DNA of 64,000 nucleotides from Coffea arabica (lineage: Eukaryota > Streptophyta > Magnoliopsida > Gentianales > Rubiaceae). Below are positions 24,034 through 35,160 of the stretch, one piece after another. The translations under genes and the position numbers were made by a program. A model generated the notes under the pieces. It ran no database searches. It saw only the letters and a program-made list of their open reading frames with translations, and was not told where the DNA came from. How positions within the stretch are numbered: position 1 is the first letter of the stretch; each line of letters opens with the position of its first letter. The stretch spans positions 8,068,501 through 8,132,500 of the forward strand of contig NC_092323.1 in NCBI RefSeq assembly GCF_036785885.1, written 5' to 3'.

Positions 24034-25227
24034 TTTTGAAACGAAAAAATGGCAATACTTGGCGACATTATTAACGTTAATGGATCAGCTTTGCGGTGAA
24101 TCACGCCAATTCCCTTGAACCTTAGCAAAGAAATAAAACACACGCGCGCGTCTTAAACCCGTCCAAACTAATAAATGCTACCCATTTGTTAGATGTTGTT
24201 CGACGGATTCTCCTATCCTGTTTTAGTAAGACACAGGACTAAGTACATAAAAATGAAAGATTGGACTAAACATGAAATTATGTATCGTTCTTACCCCAAA
24301 ATTTTCATAAATTTTTGCACACAAAATAAAAAAAAAGTAGTGTTACCTTTTTTTAATATAAGGGTGCATGACAGAGTAATCCTTATGAGGTAGTAATAAA
24401 ATATTATACCATCATTAATGGTAACAGTTCGCTTCTATTAATTGTTTTTAGCACTCTTGGCATCTCATTCTTGACTCCTTGGGCTTATTTTCCTGTCATG
24501 TGAAATCTACGCTAATTTCAACACTGTTGTGTAGGAGTAAAGTTGGGTTGAATGGTAAAAAAAAAGAAGATATAATTGTAAATAAGAAATGCTGAGTTTA
24601 AATCTTTCACTTCTAAAGAAAAAAGGATAAAAAAAAAAACTGTTGTATAGATCACGAACACAGAAAATTACGAGCAATATATCTTATACGCAGATGAACG
24701 GCTTTTGGTGGGTCTTTCTAACTTCTGATGTAAATTATTGCCCGTAACACCACAATTTTATGATTTGGTTATACTAACCAAAACTTTTCCTACATAATAT
24801 GATGATTACAACAACCATTTTGGTACTCAAATGTTTTTTTTTTTTTGCCCTTTTCTTTGGGAGAGGTGGCGGTGGTTGGTGGGAGGAGGAAGAAGACGAT
24901 AATAGTACTCCAATGCTGAATATCGTCCTGCTAGTGCTAGTGCTAGTGCTAGTCAATTTAAAGTTCCAATACAATAAAAATAAAATTGGTTCAAATCAAA
25001 GAAAAACACGTCACGAATCACAATTGCACCAATTTCCGAAAGGCACTTTTATTTGCATAGACCACCACGAGAAGACCAGTACAACAAATCATAATAGCCT
25101 TTTGTTTAATGGCGTGGCGGGGCTCTATAGTTTACTACGTTACATGTCGAAAAAGGAGGACCAAAGGAACAAAAAGAAGACTCAGCAATAATTAATCATA
25201 ACAGCATGGGTCCATCGTCGTCATCAA
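24034..25227. other. Intergenic and 3' flank of AOC
   Basis: No gene recognised. A (GCTAGT)4 run lies at about 24929-24953. The 130-codon open frame 24799-25191 is low complexity and is probably AOC 3' flank read antisense. Confidence 0.45.
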
Positions 25228-26201
25228 TTAGTTTGTGAAATTGGAAACGGTGGCCCCGGCCTCACAACCCTTTGCAGCAGCTGATGGCTCCACCGCGGGC
25301 GACGGAGTAACCGGAGGTCCCAGTAGCTCACTAGGTAGATCCGGTATACCCTTCAAGTAGAAAGTGTAGAACAGCTTGAAAGGGAACACAAGCTGCTGCA
25401 GTTTGACTTGACCGTACGCCCCTTCAAAAATCCCTGATCCACCGGTCACGGCTAGGTAGGTGTCCTCGTAGGTCAGGTAAGGCCCCTGAACGGCTATGTG
25501 ACCATAGCCACCGAAATAAAAGCTGAAAATTGCTTCGTACCGGTCACCCTTTTTCTCGGGTTCGTGCTTGATCAGAATGCAAATTCCTGCTGTGATCCCT
25601 AACCGTTTCTGCAGGCTCCCGCTGTATATCTGTGACGTACCAAAAATTGTTAAGACGCTTGATTTCCAATTTGAGTGCTTGCATGCGCTTGATCAGACGA
25701 ATATTTTTCAAGAAAGTAAAACTGAAAAAAGAGGGAAAAAATTTATCCCATAACCAAAAGAATGCTGCTTTACTTTGTTGGTGAAAGGGATGAGATCGCC
25801 TAGAGAATTAACGTCTTTTTGGCTCAATTTCAGAAAGGCAGGGCTTCCGCGGTCACGTTCGTTGATCTCGTAGACATTCAGTTCTTGAACTTTAGCTGAA
25901 AACCAAGTGCACAACAGTCGAGGATTAAACCAACCAGATTTGTTTAATTGGTGATCGGCTCAGAAGCTAAAAAATACTACTTACTTGGTGTTGAGTCTGA
26001 TGGGGTGCTCTGGCTCTTGCACGTGAAAGATCTGCAGGTGGCTGCAGAGTTGGCGGTGAGGCGAAAGTTGTTAGAGATCAAGGGGTTAGAGAAGGGCTTA
26101 AAGCTAAGAATATTTTGGGCGGTGGGGGAGGAGCTGGTTAGCAGCTTTACGGAGGAAGAAGCGGCCCTGAAAGCAGCGGAGGTTGAAGAAGCGGCAGCCA
26201 T
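25228..26201 (-). CDS. AOC: Allene oxide cyclase, chloroplastic
   Basis: Three exons join in frame: 25985-26201, 25774-25895 and 25228-25629, giving 246 residues. The enzyme turns the unstable allene oxide 12,13-EOT into cis-(+)-OPDA, the step that fixes the stereochemistry of jasmonates, in the plastid stroma. Residues 1 to about 72 are rich in Ala/Ser/Thr with almost no acids, a transit peptide. The mature part carries the family blocks [72 protein letters not shown] and [18 protein letters not shown], and ends in the usual NFTN. Length and exon number are normal. The family forms trimers of beta-barrel subunits. Nothing appears broken. A SINE lies about 600 bp upstream. Confidence 0.97.
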
Positions 26202-26338
26202 GGTGTAATCTGGGGCTATACACTGTTCTAAGTTTTACAGCACTATTGCTTTGATAAAGAGGAGGAGCGTGGTTCTTGAGAAAACTTGATGGGTTGATCA
26301 AACTGATTGGAGGCTGCAGGCTTTTTGCCAGGGGAGGA

Positions 26339-26348
26339 CCATATATAT
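26339..26348 (-). promoter_or_regulatory. Probable TATA box of AOC
   Basis: On the minus strand the sequence reads ACATATATATGG about 140 bp before the AOC start codon, next to a short (CA)n run. That gives a leader of roughly 100 nt. A G-box-like core (AACGTG on the plus strand) lies near 26430, which would fit jasmonate control of AOC; its function is inferred only. Confidence 0.45.
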
Positions 26349-26349
26349 G

Positions 26350-26790
26350 TGTGTGTGTGAACTGCAGAGTGAATAAAAATGTGGGAAATGAAATGCTTAT
26401 AGTTATAGGATTGGAGAGTATGGACTGTGGAACGTGTTATTGGTTTAGTGCGTAGGCTTTGAACTACTATTGCGGCTCTGGTTAATGGCTATGGGCGGGG
26501 CGATTTGCGAACATGTGTGGCGGTGCGTGAGAACTGATGAGAAGTGAGCAGTAGTAGTAACTGTTGATTATGGGATGTGGACTTTGAAGTTTGACCAAAA
26601 GTCAAAGGGGAGCTTTTGAGATAAGTCCACGGTGATTGGTAAAAGTAATGAAAATTGGTTTTGACAAATATGACAAGTGTTGTTCTAGCAGAGGAAAATG
26701 GAGTAGTCCAGCTACTTTGGTACTGTTACTTCACACGCTGAAAACTCGAGCAGTACTTAAAGATGCTACATTAGACCTAGTGCCGGTACC
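26350..26790. other. AOC upstream region
   Basis: Single-copy looking DNA between the AOC TATA box and the SINE. It should contain the proximal promoter. No other motif is supported. Confidence 0.4.
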
Positions 26791-26809
26791 AATTACAATC
26801 ACCTAGTGC

Positions 26810-26999
26810 CCCTCGGGTCGGTCCCGTGGTTGTAGTCCCAGTTGGGGAAGAGCCACGTCCAGGGATCGAATCCTGGCTACTACCGTGGCTGGTGATGCTT
26901 GGGGCAGGCCGCTCCCAGCTCGCTGTGGGATTAGTTGGGCCGTACGGTATTACCAGTCCATAGCCAGATACCCACAATGATGCCAAAAAAAAAAAAAAA
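26810..26999 (+). mobile_element. tRNA-derived SINE (family 2)
   Basis: A body of about 190 bp ends in poly-A and is flanked by perfect 19-bp duplications AATTACAATCACCTAGTGC at 26791-26809 and 27000-27018. A B-box-like GGGATCGAATCC lies near 26857, and the upstream part can serve as an A box. The sequence is unrelated to the SINE at 10108, so this is a different family. The minus-strand open frame across it is not a gene. Confidence 0.9.
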
Positions 27000-27018
27000 A
27001 ATTACAATCACCTAGTGC

Positions 27019-27769
27019 TACTTAAAGATGCAACCTTTTTTATATTTTCAATCATCTTTTTATCGCATAATCATATCACAAAAGTACTTTATTTCAAATA
27101 ATACATTATCCAAACAAACAGATTATTTTTTTTTATCAGATTTATGTTCTACATGAAACCAAGATTAAGATCACTTAAACGTAACCAAAACTGATTTTTG
27201 AGGCTTACGCTTGCAATACAACAAAGCAACGAAATTTCACTTGGACTATTTCAAAGTCGCCTCACCAATTTCAATTATATATGTTATTCATGTTCTCAGG
27301 AAAAAAAAAAGGAAAAAAAAGAGAAAAAGTGAGAAGCTAATAAAATGTTAGTGAAGATAAGTTCTGTTCTTGTCCCCTGTCGTTTCCACCAAAATCTCAA
27401 ATGTCAGGTCCCAGGAGCAGCCGAACCGATGGATGTGGTGGGGCCCTAGTCGGCCTTTATGGTAGAGACCAAGAAGAAGGCATGTTTAAAGTTCAAAACA
27501 AGAACAGTGTGGGTCACTCACTACTTTTAAAAGCCTGACCATAAGCCACATAGGCCCATGTGCATCATGGACTCATTTTTTTGTTCTGTGCTCCTGGCCG
27601 GTTAGTTTTGTTTAAAGTCAAATTGGGTCGGTGAGCCCCTTTTCATGGACCCTTGACCTTTTTTTGCGTGTGCTCTGGTACCCAAAGAAAAAGTTTGACT
27701 TAACTTTCTCTGCAAGTAGAGCCATGCTGCTGGAGAGCTAACTAGAGATGAAATGGGAAGATGGAAGGG
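27019..27769. other. Intergenic, no gene seen
   Basis: AT-rich, with poly-A/purine runs around 27300-27330. The last part may include upstream remains of the LINE fragment that follows. Confidence 0.45.
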
Positions 27770-27895
27770 ATGGCATGCAACGTGTCAGCGGAATTATGGG
27801 CAATCTGGAAGGGTATTAAGCTGGCATGGGACAAGGGATTTAGGAAAGTGATCATCGAAACCGATTCCCAAGTTGCATTGGACTTGATCAACTAG
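27770..27895 (+). pseudogene. RNase H domain remnant, probably from a LINE
   Basis: This short frame reads SAELWAIWKGIKLAWDKGF followed by RKVIIETDSQVALDLIN and a stop. It is the ELWA..GL..A...G...V.VETDS..A..L core of the plant RNase H-like domain at the 3' end of L1-type non-LTR retrotransposons (also seen in cellular RVT_3 genes). Only about 41 codons are left, without reverse transcriptase or the rest of the domain, so it is a decayed fragment. No poly-A tail or duplication was found. Confidence 0.6.
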
Positions 27896-28515
27896 TGAAT
27901 AGATATATAGATAGATACATGTTTTCGTAATACTTCAAACTTGAGTTGTTGATTGAAATAGATGTATAGCGTTTTATTGAATGAAAAATGACATGGCATA
28001 TGGTAAAATTTCAAACCTAACAGAGTCTGCAACGAGTTTCTAAATCCCAATATTGAAGGCAATTTGGGACTAATCAAAATTGCGCCTAGGATATATTATG
28101 ATGATTTTCCTGAAACACTCGCAATCCAGGCGCAGTAAAATCTTGCAACTCAGCTTTGCCCCTTTCCGTGTGTGGTTCAATTTGTTTGGATTGAAAATTA
28201 TTTAAAATATTTTAATATAATGTGACTAGCTTAAAATTTTTATATTCATTAGTGTATGTATTAACTGGTTCGAAGTTCGAACGCATATCATATGTCAACA
28301 CCAGATATAGAATGATACAAATAACATCAAACTCATAATTAGTATATACATATTATCATTGTATATAAAATTAATCTCCGTTACAATCTCGACACATTGA
28401 TATAGCAAAGTAAGTTATTGAGGAAAAAAAAAGTGCATAAAGAATCTTTCTTCCGAAATAATTTTTTTTTTCGCACTTCCATCGGAAAACGTGGAAAAGT
28501 TATTGAAATTGTAGG

Positions 28516-28548
<33 letters not shown>

Positions 28549-30011
28549 TGGACTCAGTAATCTGTTTTTCATTTTATTTTCCACGCCCTGACTTAAACTG
28601 GGACACCGATCAAATCAAAAAAATGCTCAACAAAACGGTTAAATGGCCTATCAAAGTTCAAAATTTGTCCCATTTTTAGCATACTAGGTGTCGTGGGCAC
28701 CTAGTGCCTTAGTAAGCTTAACCTACCATCCTGTCCTATAGATTGATTAGAATTTAGATTACGATCACAGTTATAGGGTAGCCCCAACTCGTAGAAAGAA
28801 AAGACAGAGAGATTAATGGGTAGAGGAGAAAAGCATTCAAGACCTGAGGCTGAGGAAGTCCGCCACGCACCACATAGAGGGCGACATATACATATAGAGA
28901 TAGGATAGGGGCCGTAGGGCGTGATAGGAAGGAAAGGCCCCTCCAGCCTCCAGGCACCAGCCAAAGACAAAGGAGGTTCCCTTACAACAGATCCGAGAAA
29001 TGCGTTGATGGGTCTCGCTTCCCATTGGGATTTTGCAATTCATCCTTACACCCTTCCACTCTGCACGTGTTCCCCACGCTCCTCTCTGTACCTCCCCCCG
29101 GCTCCAAGTCCCAACCCTTTTCCTAAATGAAAGGACAAATTATATAGAAAATAATATTAATTGATCATGGATTTAAAATGTTAATAATGGTATCATTTGT
29201 GAATTCTAAATTATGAAATCACTGAATAAAAAATAAAGTATTACTAGCCTTAAAAAGCAAATTATGGATTTAAGGCGTTTGGAAGAATGCTGCAAAGAAA
29301 ATAATAGGAAATTGGGTGATAATTATAGAAAGTTAGAAGCTAGCTACAGGGGAGGGAAAGAGAATAACGACAAGTTAAGGAGCAGTAAAAAAAGGACGGT
29401 GAACTATTACAATATTGGACGGAGAGAGGGGAAAATAAATGATATGATTGTGGGGATATGACAGAAAGAATAGCATCGTGGTAAGAGATCTGAAAATCAT
29501 AGAAAGCAGCACATAACTAGTTAGCAGGTAAAAAATAATAGTTTTTAATAATTTTAAAATTTTAAAATTATAAAGATTATTTTAAATCTACATTAAATTT
29601 TATGAAGAACATTATTCTATAAGCACTCAACAATTTTAGGATTACAATATGGGCGAAATTATTTTTTAAAATTAAGGAAAATGAATTAGTCATACTTTAT
29701 ATTTTTAATGTTAAAAATTTTGATATATGGGTATAGCATGATATATTGATAAATAAGTTTACAATTGCTGTATCATGTAAGTCGTTATAAATTAAATTAT
29801 TTTGTTCAAATTGTTATCATGTATTGACAAACAATAGGTTAACATAATTTGGTTTCAACATATTTAAGATATTAAAATTAAGAAAGTTCATTTTGTATTT
29901 ACGAAATAAACTTTTTTTAACATGTCAAACATACACTTCTTTGATTTTTTTTGCCTTTTCATATACTTTATCCTATATTATAATATATAAGTATTGTTTT
30001 GAATTGAAATA
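27896..30011. other. Intergenic, no gene seen
   Basis: Contains an (AT)n microsatellite at about 28519-28546. The stretch 28690-29120 is less AT-rich and has overlapping open frames on both strands (28701-29130), but none shows protein-like composition or splice support. From 29130 on it is very AT-rich. Confidence 0.45.
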
Positions 30012-30404
30012 TGGGCCCTGTTTGGAAGCTTGGTTTTTTACCAAGTTTGTATAAAACTAGTTTTTTAACAACTTGTGTTACAGGAATCCCAAAAAACTTA
30101 CCCAAAAAACTTATAAAATTTTTAACCTACACACTTAAAATATCCAAAACACAACAAAAAAAAAAATTTCCTTCCCCTTTTCTTCTTCTTCCTCTCCCAC
30201 CACCACCTCCATTGCCGGCTCTGTCGCCGGTTTCCGCGTCAATTTCCGGTGCGGGTGCCGGTCTTCTTTTTTTTCCCTCTCCCCCTCTTCCTCCCCTGCC
30301 ATCATCCTCTCTTGTCTTTTTTTTTTTTTCTCTCTACGTCCGGCACCATTCCCACCTCTCTGTGGGGAAAAAAAAGAAAGAAAAGAAAGAGGATGAGAAG
30401 CGGG

Positions 30405-30639
30405 AAGGGGACAGGGAAGGCGGGGGTGGCGGGGCAGAGGGGGGCGGCAGGGGGAGGGGGAAGGGGCAGAGGGGGGCGGCGGGGGGAGCAGGAAGGTGCA
30501 GAGGAGGGCGGCAGGGGGAGGGGGAAGGCGGGGGGAGTGGGAAGGGGCAGAGGGGGCGGCGGGGAGAGGGGGAAGGGGCAGAGGGGGGCGGCGGGGGGAG
30601 GGGGAAGGCGGGGCAGAGGGGGCGCGGGGGGAGGGGGAA
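30405..30639. repeat. G-rich minisatellite, left part
   Basis: Imperfect repeats of about 30 bp built on GGGAAGGGGCAGAGGGGGGC and GGCGGGGGGAG. The same repeat resumes after the LTR at 33375 and runs to about 33540. The 131- to 220-codon open frames across it translate to Gly/Arg-rich low complexity and are not genes. Confidence 0.85.
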
Positions 30640-33374
30640 TGTGAGAACCCGTAAAACCCTATTATTTTTCTAGGGTTTATTTCCCCTTAATTGTATGTTT
30701 TCTGCATTTTCTGGCTTAGAAATATTTTCTTAGTGGATTTTATGAGCAGTTATAGTTTTAAGATGATTTTTCTAGCATTGGTGCATTTTTAGAAAATTAA
30801 GAATCTATATTGGACGTGGGACCCACTAGTGCGAAAAGTTCGAAAAAATTCGGCCAATAAGGTTAAGTTTCAGATACTGTGAAAAATTTATCGGGTGTTA
30901 AGAGATAAGTAGTGTGTGTGAAGTGATTGATGTGAGAGAGAAAAGAAAGATAGGAATGCATTTAATGAGTGTGACAAGTGTCACAATCTCATTGGTTGGA
31001 CTTTAAGAATTACTATTCACTTTCTTGACTTTTTTGACCAAAGGATTAAATATCAAAAATTCACAAAATTTCCTCATTTTTCTTTCTCCTTGGCCGGCTC
31101 TCTCTCACTCTTTTGCAAGAAGAAGAACTCTTCAATCTTCAAGATTTCAACTAGCAAATCATCTAAATCAACCGAATAAACAAGATTCCACTCCATAAAA
31201 TCCTATCTTCTAGTGCTAGTAAGGGTTGTAGTGAAGTTGTTTTGAAGAGCAAAGGTGTCCACAATCTCTCTTTCCCTTGTTTCTTGGTAAGTGATGCTAC
31301 AACCTCTCCCCTATACCTAATGATGGTTATATTATGCTTAATGGTGGCATGAGTGAAGGAATATATGATTTGTTTCTTGATTTGGCTTGTTTTGGTGAAG
31401 TTTTTCTTTTATTGGGAATTTTTCTGGTTTAATAGGATCTTGATGTTGGGGGCTTGTATGATGAATTGTAATGGTTGGAAATGACTTTAGTGGGTGTGAA
31501 TTGTTGTTAAATGCAACCAATTTTGGAATTGGAATGAAATGTGCAAAGTTAGGGTTCATGAACCCCTATTCTGTCCGAAAATTTAGGTCATAGCTAGAGG
31601 CCGATTTTGACTTTGCTCAAAACATGAAAGTTATAGTTATTGATGAGTTTAGTGTGCCTGCAAAATTTCAGGGCAATTGGACGAGTGTAGAGTGAGTTAT
31701 GCCATTTTTACTGTTGCTGTTTTTGGTGCACAGAATGTCCGAACTGCGATAGAAATTGCCTGTTTTGACTGGAATTGGTTTGGATTTTGAAGTTGGTGTC
31801 TTCTGAGGAAATGTAGCTGAATGTCTTAGTTAACATATGCCTTTGGAATTTCGGCATTTGGACTTGTATGGACTGAGATATACCGATTACAGTTTTCTGC
31901 GTTTTGCAAACCTGTTTTGGGAATTCTGGTATAGTATTTCGTATATTTGACCTAGTTGTGTTAGGAACTGGATTGAGTGACCTTCTACATTGTTGTAGTT
32001 CTGTTTCTTGGCTTCGAAATGGTGGGTCTTACACCCCCATCCGATAATTGTGGTGAGAGTTGTGCCATTACCGCATTATGAGGTCAAATCCGGTTTTCAT
32101 ATCAAGGCCTTAGTTAAAGCCCTTTCTTAATTTCTGGTTTCCTTTAATGTTTGTAAATGCTTATGGAACCTTATTGGGGTCATGTTTGGCCTTGGTTTAT
32201 GACTCGTTAGCGAGTCTTATTGTATTTGTTTACATGTTTTTAGGTCGTGACGGTGGTGCAACGTTCTTTTGACTAAAGTGCTTGAAACTACATTTGCTAG
32301 CTTGGTGAGTGTACTACTCACTTATGTGCTATTATATGGCTTTGATATTTGAACTTGAGATGTTGAATGTTAATTAATTGAAGTGAGAGTGTACTTTATC
32401 ATTCTCACTTATTGTATCGCATGTTATTGAAAAGTTATTGGAATTTTACACCAAATGTTATATGAAATGAAATACATGACTTCAAATGTTATCAATGAGC
32501 TCAACCCCATTGGTAGTTGATTGAATCGAGCCAGCAAGGGCTTGGTCGTGACAATTAATGAGTCTTGGGTAAGGTTATATGGAATCGTGTAGTATGAGAG
32601 ACTCTCGATTCCGATATATTCGAGTAATACCACAATGCATGCGTTTGGATTTCGGGCCCGGTTGAGGACTGTTAGGAGGAAGGGAATGGAAGTTAAGTGG
32701 GTCTACAGTTGGTTACTTTTCAAACATTGACGGAGAGTCAATGAGACCGATCAAGAATTCAAACGAGGAAAAGGGCTATTGAGAGCCACCCGTATCCTTT
32801 TATCCTCATTATTAATGTGTGGCTTTATTTATTTTGGTAAATTGGACTGTTAAGCTTGATGTATCCATGAACTTGGTTGCTTGAGTTGTATTCTCACTGG
32901 GCAATTAGCTCACCCCGTTCCTTTTGTTTTCCTTACAGGAATATGACTCTTTTGGAATGAATTTTGATAAATGGTTGCCAAATGAACTAGATGAATGACT
33001 CTTTTGTATTGTATATAAAATGGGACCCTAAATGTATCATTAGGGCCGTTTTCACTTTTGTTTTGGCAAACCATATATGTAGTGACTTTTGTATCACTTT
33101 TAAATGTCATTTTGGTTTGTAAAGGCTAAATGTTATGGGGTATATGTAATTCGATGTTTGGTTGGGTTCGGACGAGTCGGTTACTATTCATGGCCGACTC
33201 CGGGTTTCATTTTCTTTTATTTTGGGTTATTTTGCCCTTTTGCCTTATTTGCGCGCGTTATAAGTTCCGGAACGTGAAAGATCGCTCTATACGGCACCGT
33301 TAGTCCTGGCGAGAGCTGGGCAGGCAGTCCGCTAACCTCTTTGGTTCGCCTTAGGGGAAAGTGGGGCTGTCACA
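30640..33374. mobile_element. Solo LTR, probably Ty3/gypsy (fossil)
   Basis: The unit begins TGTGAGAACCCG and ends GGGGCTGTCACA, and is flanked by a perfect 5-bp duplication GGGAA (30635-30639 and 33375-33379). At 2,735 bp with no gag-pol coding region it is a solo LTR left after recombination between two LTRs. Large LTRs of this size are common in Ty3/gypsy (Tekay/Del-like) lineages of plants; that assignment is inferred. The perfect duplication suggests a not very old insertion; it cannot be dated from one LTR. Confidence 0.82.
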
Positions 33375-33540
33375 GGGAAGGGGCAGAGGGGGGCGGCGGG
33401 GGGAGCGGGAAGGAGGGGGAGGGGGATGGGGCAGAGGGGGGCAGGGGCAGGGGGAAGGCGGAAGGCGGGGGGAGGGGGGCTGCGGGGGGAGGGGAGGAGA
33501 AGGGGAAAGGGAGGAGAGGGGTGGCGGTTGCTGGCAGGCT
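33375..33540. repeat. G-rich minisatellite, right part
   Basis: Continuation of the repeat interrupted by the solo LTR, followed by an A/G-only tract to about 33690 (GAAAAAGAAAAAG-type). Open frames across it are low complexity. Confidence 0.8.
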
Positions 33541-33827
33541 GCTGGGGGTGGCGGAGGTAACGGGGAAGAAGAAGAAGAAGAAAAAGAGAAGAAAGAAAAG
33601 AAAGAGGAAAGAAAGAAAAAGAAAAAGAAAAAGAAAAAGAAAGGGAAAGAGAAAAAAAATAGAAAAGGAAAAAAAAAGAAAAAAGAAATTTTTCACCTTA
33701 CAAAAACTTCTACAAAATTTTTCATCTTACAAAAATTTCTTTCTACAAAATTTTTTCAAAAACTTCTACAGTACACTACAGTAAAGTTTTAGACAAACTC
33801 CCAAAAAACTCAGGTTCCAAACAGGCC

Positions 33828-34557
33828 CATGAATTCGTGCATAGCACATGTTCTAATGCTAGTTTTTCTGTATTGTATAATCTATTACTCTTTATTATGA
33901 TTAATAGTTGCGGTAGATAAACTAGCATATCTTGCCACAGTAGAGTTTGCTGATTCTCCGATGATAATCGACTAGGTCTCATTCGGGAATTGGGATCATC
34001 CAAGACAAATTTTTTGTGATTATATTTTTTTATTTTACATATATTAAATTAATACAATATATTTATTTTATATAAGAATTTTATAAAATAACAAATCAAA
34101 TGGACGCAAAGATTATTGATAGACATACTAGGTACTGTTCAAAAAGTAGGTTCACATCCCAAAAATGTGAGCACTAGTGCTTCCGCCATTGACGTTAACA
34201 TTAATGCTGCATATTGTCACTCCATGAATTGCAAAATTTAAGCAGTTGCAATCTAGGGTAAAAAAAAAAAAAAAAAAATCTCTATGTCATCTTCAACCAT
34301 CTTAAAGGGGAACAGTTCATCAATCAAAAGCCACAGTAACTCTCTGTCTCTGTCTCTCTCTGTGGCTCCGTATTGTAAAATTCAGTAGAATCTAAAGGAA
34401 AGGGTGTGCTAGGCAGATATAGTACAAGTAAATTGTCTTTCAACGTGACACCATTTTAGTACCAAAAAAGGGTGAACTTCTTAGCTATGAGTTTGAAGGG
34501 GGAGAGGAGTGTTAATATTGTCTCAGCACATTAATATTCCATATTACAGTGAGTATG
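33828..34557. other. Intergenic, no gene seen
   Basis: AT-rich, with a poly-A run at about 34260-34278 and a short (TCTCTG)n stretch near 34343. Confidence 0.45.
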
Positions 34558-35160
34558 ATCTGTGATACGAACCAAGACGCATTGAGGGGCTTGAATATGA
34601 AGGATTGAAGGTTGTCCATGTTGTTCGAGTCAAGGAGGACGACAAGTGACCCTTCTCTAGTTCGCATATTGGTTTAGCCGTTGTTTAGTTGTTTAGAGTC
34701 TTGGTTAGTCATTTGTTGCAAGGAATAAATTCGGCCAGCCTAACTAAAATATAGGAGCCGAATTCTAGGTTCCTAAAATGAAGGAACCTTAGTCATGTTT
34801 TTCTAATTCACTTTAGGTTTCTACTTGTATGGCTATAAATAGCCTATCCAGGATCATGTTTTATTCATTCAATCATTCAATTAATACAGTACAAATTGAG
34901 AGTTTCTTGGTTTCTCCAAGGCTTCTTGAATATTTTAGAATTTCTTGAGGTGTTTGTGACTTATCAATCTAGAATCACACTAGATTGTGACGTCCTCGAC
35001 TTTTATATCAAGATTCGATAATCACGTGATTAACGGATTGAGGTTATCCACTCCAAGTTTGATATTCTCTTATCGATCATGAGTCTAATCTCTTACGAGT
35101 TTCGTCACAAGATTGACGATTCGTGTCAATCTGATTTACAAACCATTATTGGCTTTGGAA
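34558..35160 (+). mobile_element. LTR retrotransposon remnant (fossil)
   Basis: The stretch has the look of an LTR with a short piece of adjoining 3' internal sequence: a GACGCATTGAGG-like start, a GGCTATAAATAGCC promoter-like block near 34831, then a transcription-start-like TTATTCATTCAATCATTC region. No duplication pair or second LTR was found. Family and limits are uncertain; it is old or fragmentary. Confidence 0.45.

Larger units (their letters stand above)
30012..33827. mobile_element. TIR element with G-rich minisatellite, split by a solo LTR
   Basis: Left end GGGCCCTGTTTGGAAGCTTG and right end, inverted GGGCCTGTTTGGAACCTGAG, continue with matching TTTTTT..AGTTTGT.TAAAACT words, giving inverted ends of about 45 bp. 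Without the inserted LTR the element is about 1.1 kb. Its interior is pyrimidine-rich at the left, then a purine-rich minisatellite. GGGCCTGTTTGG-type ends occur in hAT and PIF/Harbinger MITEs; the superfamily is unresolved because no clear duplication is seen. Confidence 0.65.

Noticed and set aside
24530-24640. SINE-like words GGGTTGAATGGTAA and GAGTTTAAATCTTTCAC
   Set aside because: They faintly recall A and B boxes, but there is no flanking duplication and the match is too weak.
28701-29130. Cluster of open frames on both strands in a less AT-rich patch
   Set aside because: None has protein-like composition or splice context. Organelle-derived DNA was considered but no known organelle gene could be recognised.
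30011-30673. Open frame of 220 codons with Gly/Arg-rich product
   Set aside because: It is a translation of the purine minisatellite and transposon ends, has low complexity, and has overlapping frames of similar length.
33341-33792. Open frames of about 145 codons, Lys/Gly-rich, plus one antisense
   Set aside because: They cover the G-rich repeat and an A/G tract and open in three frames at once, which is typical of repeats.
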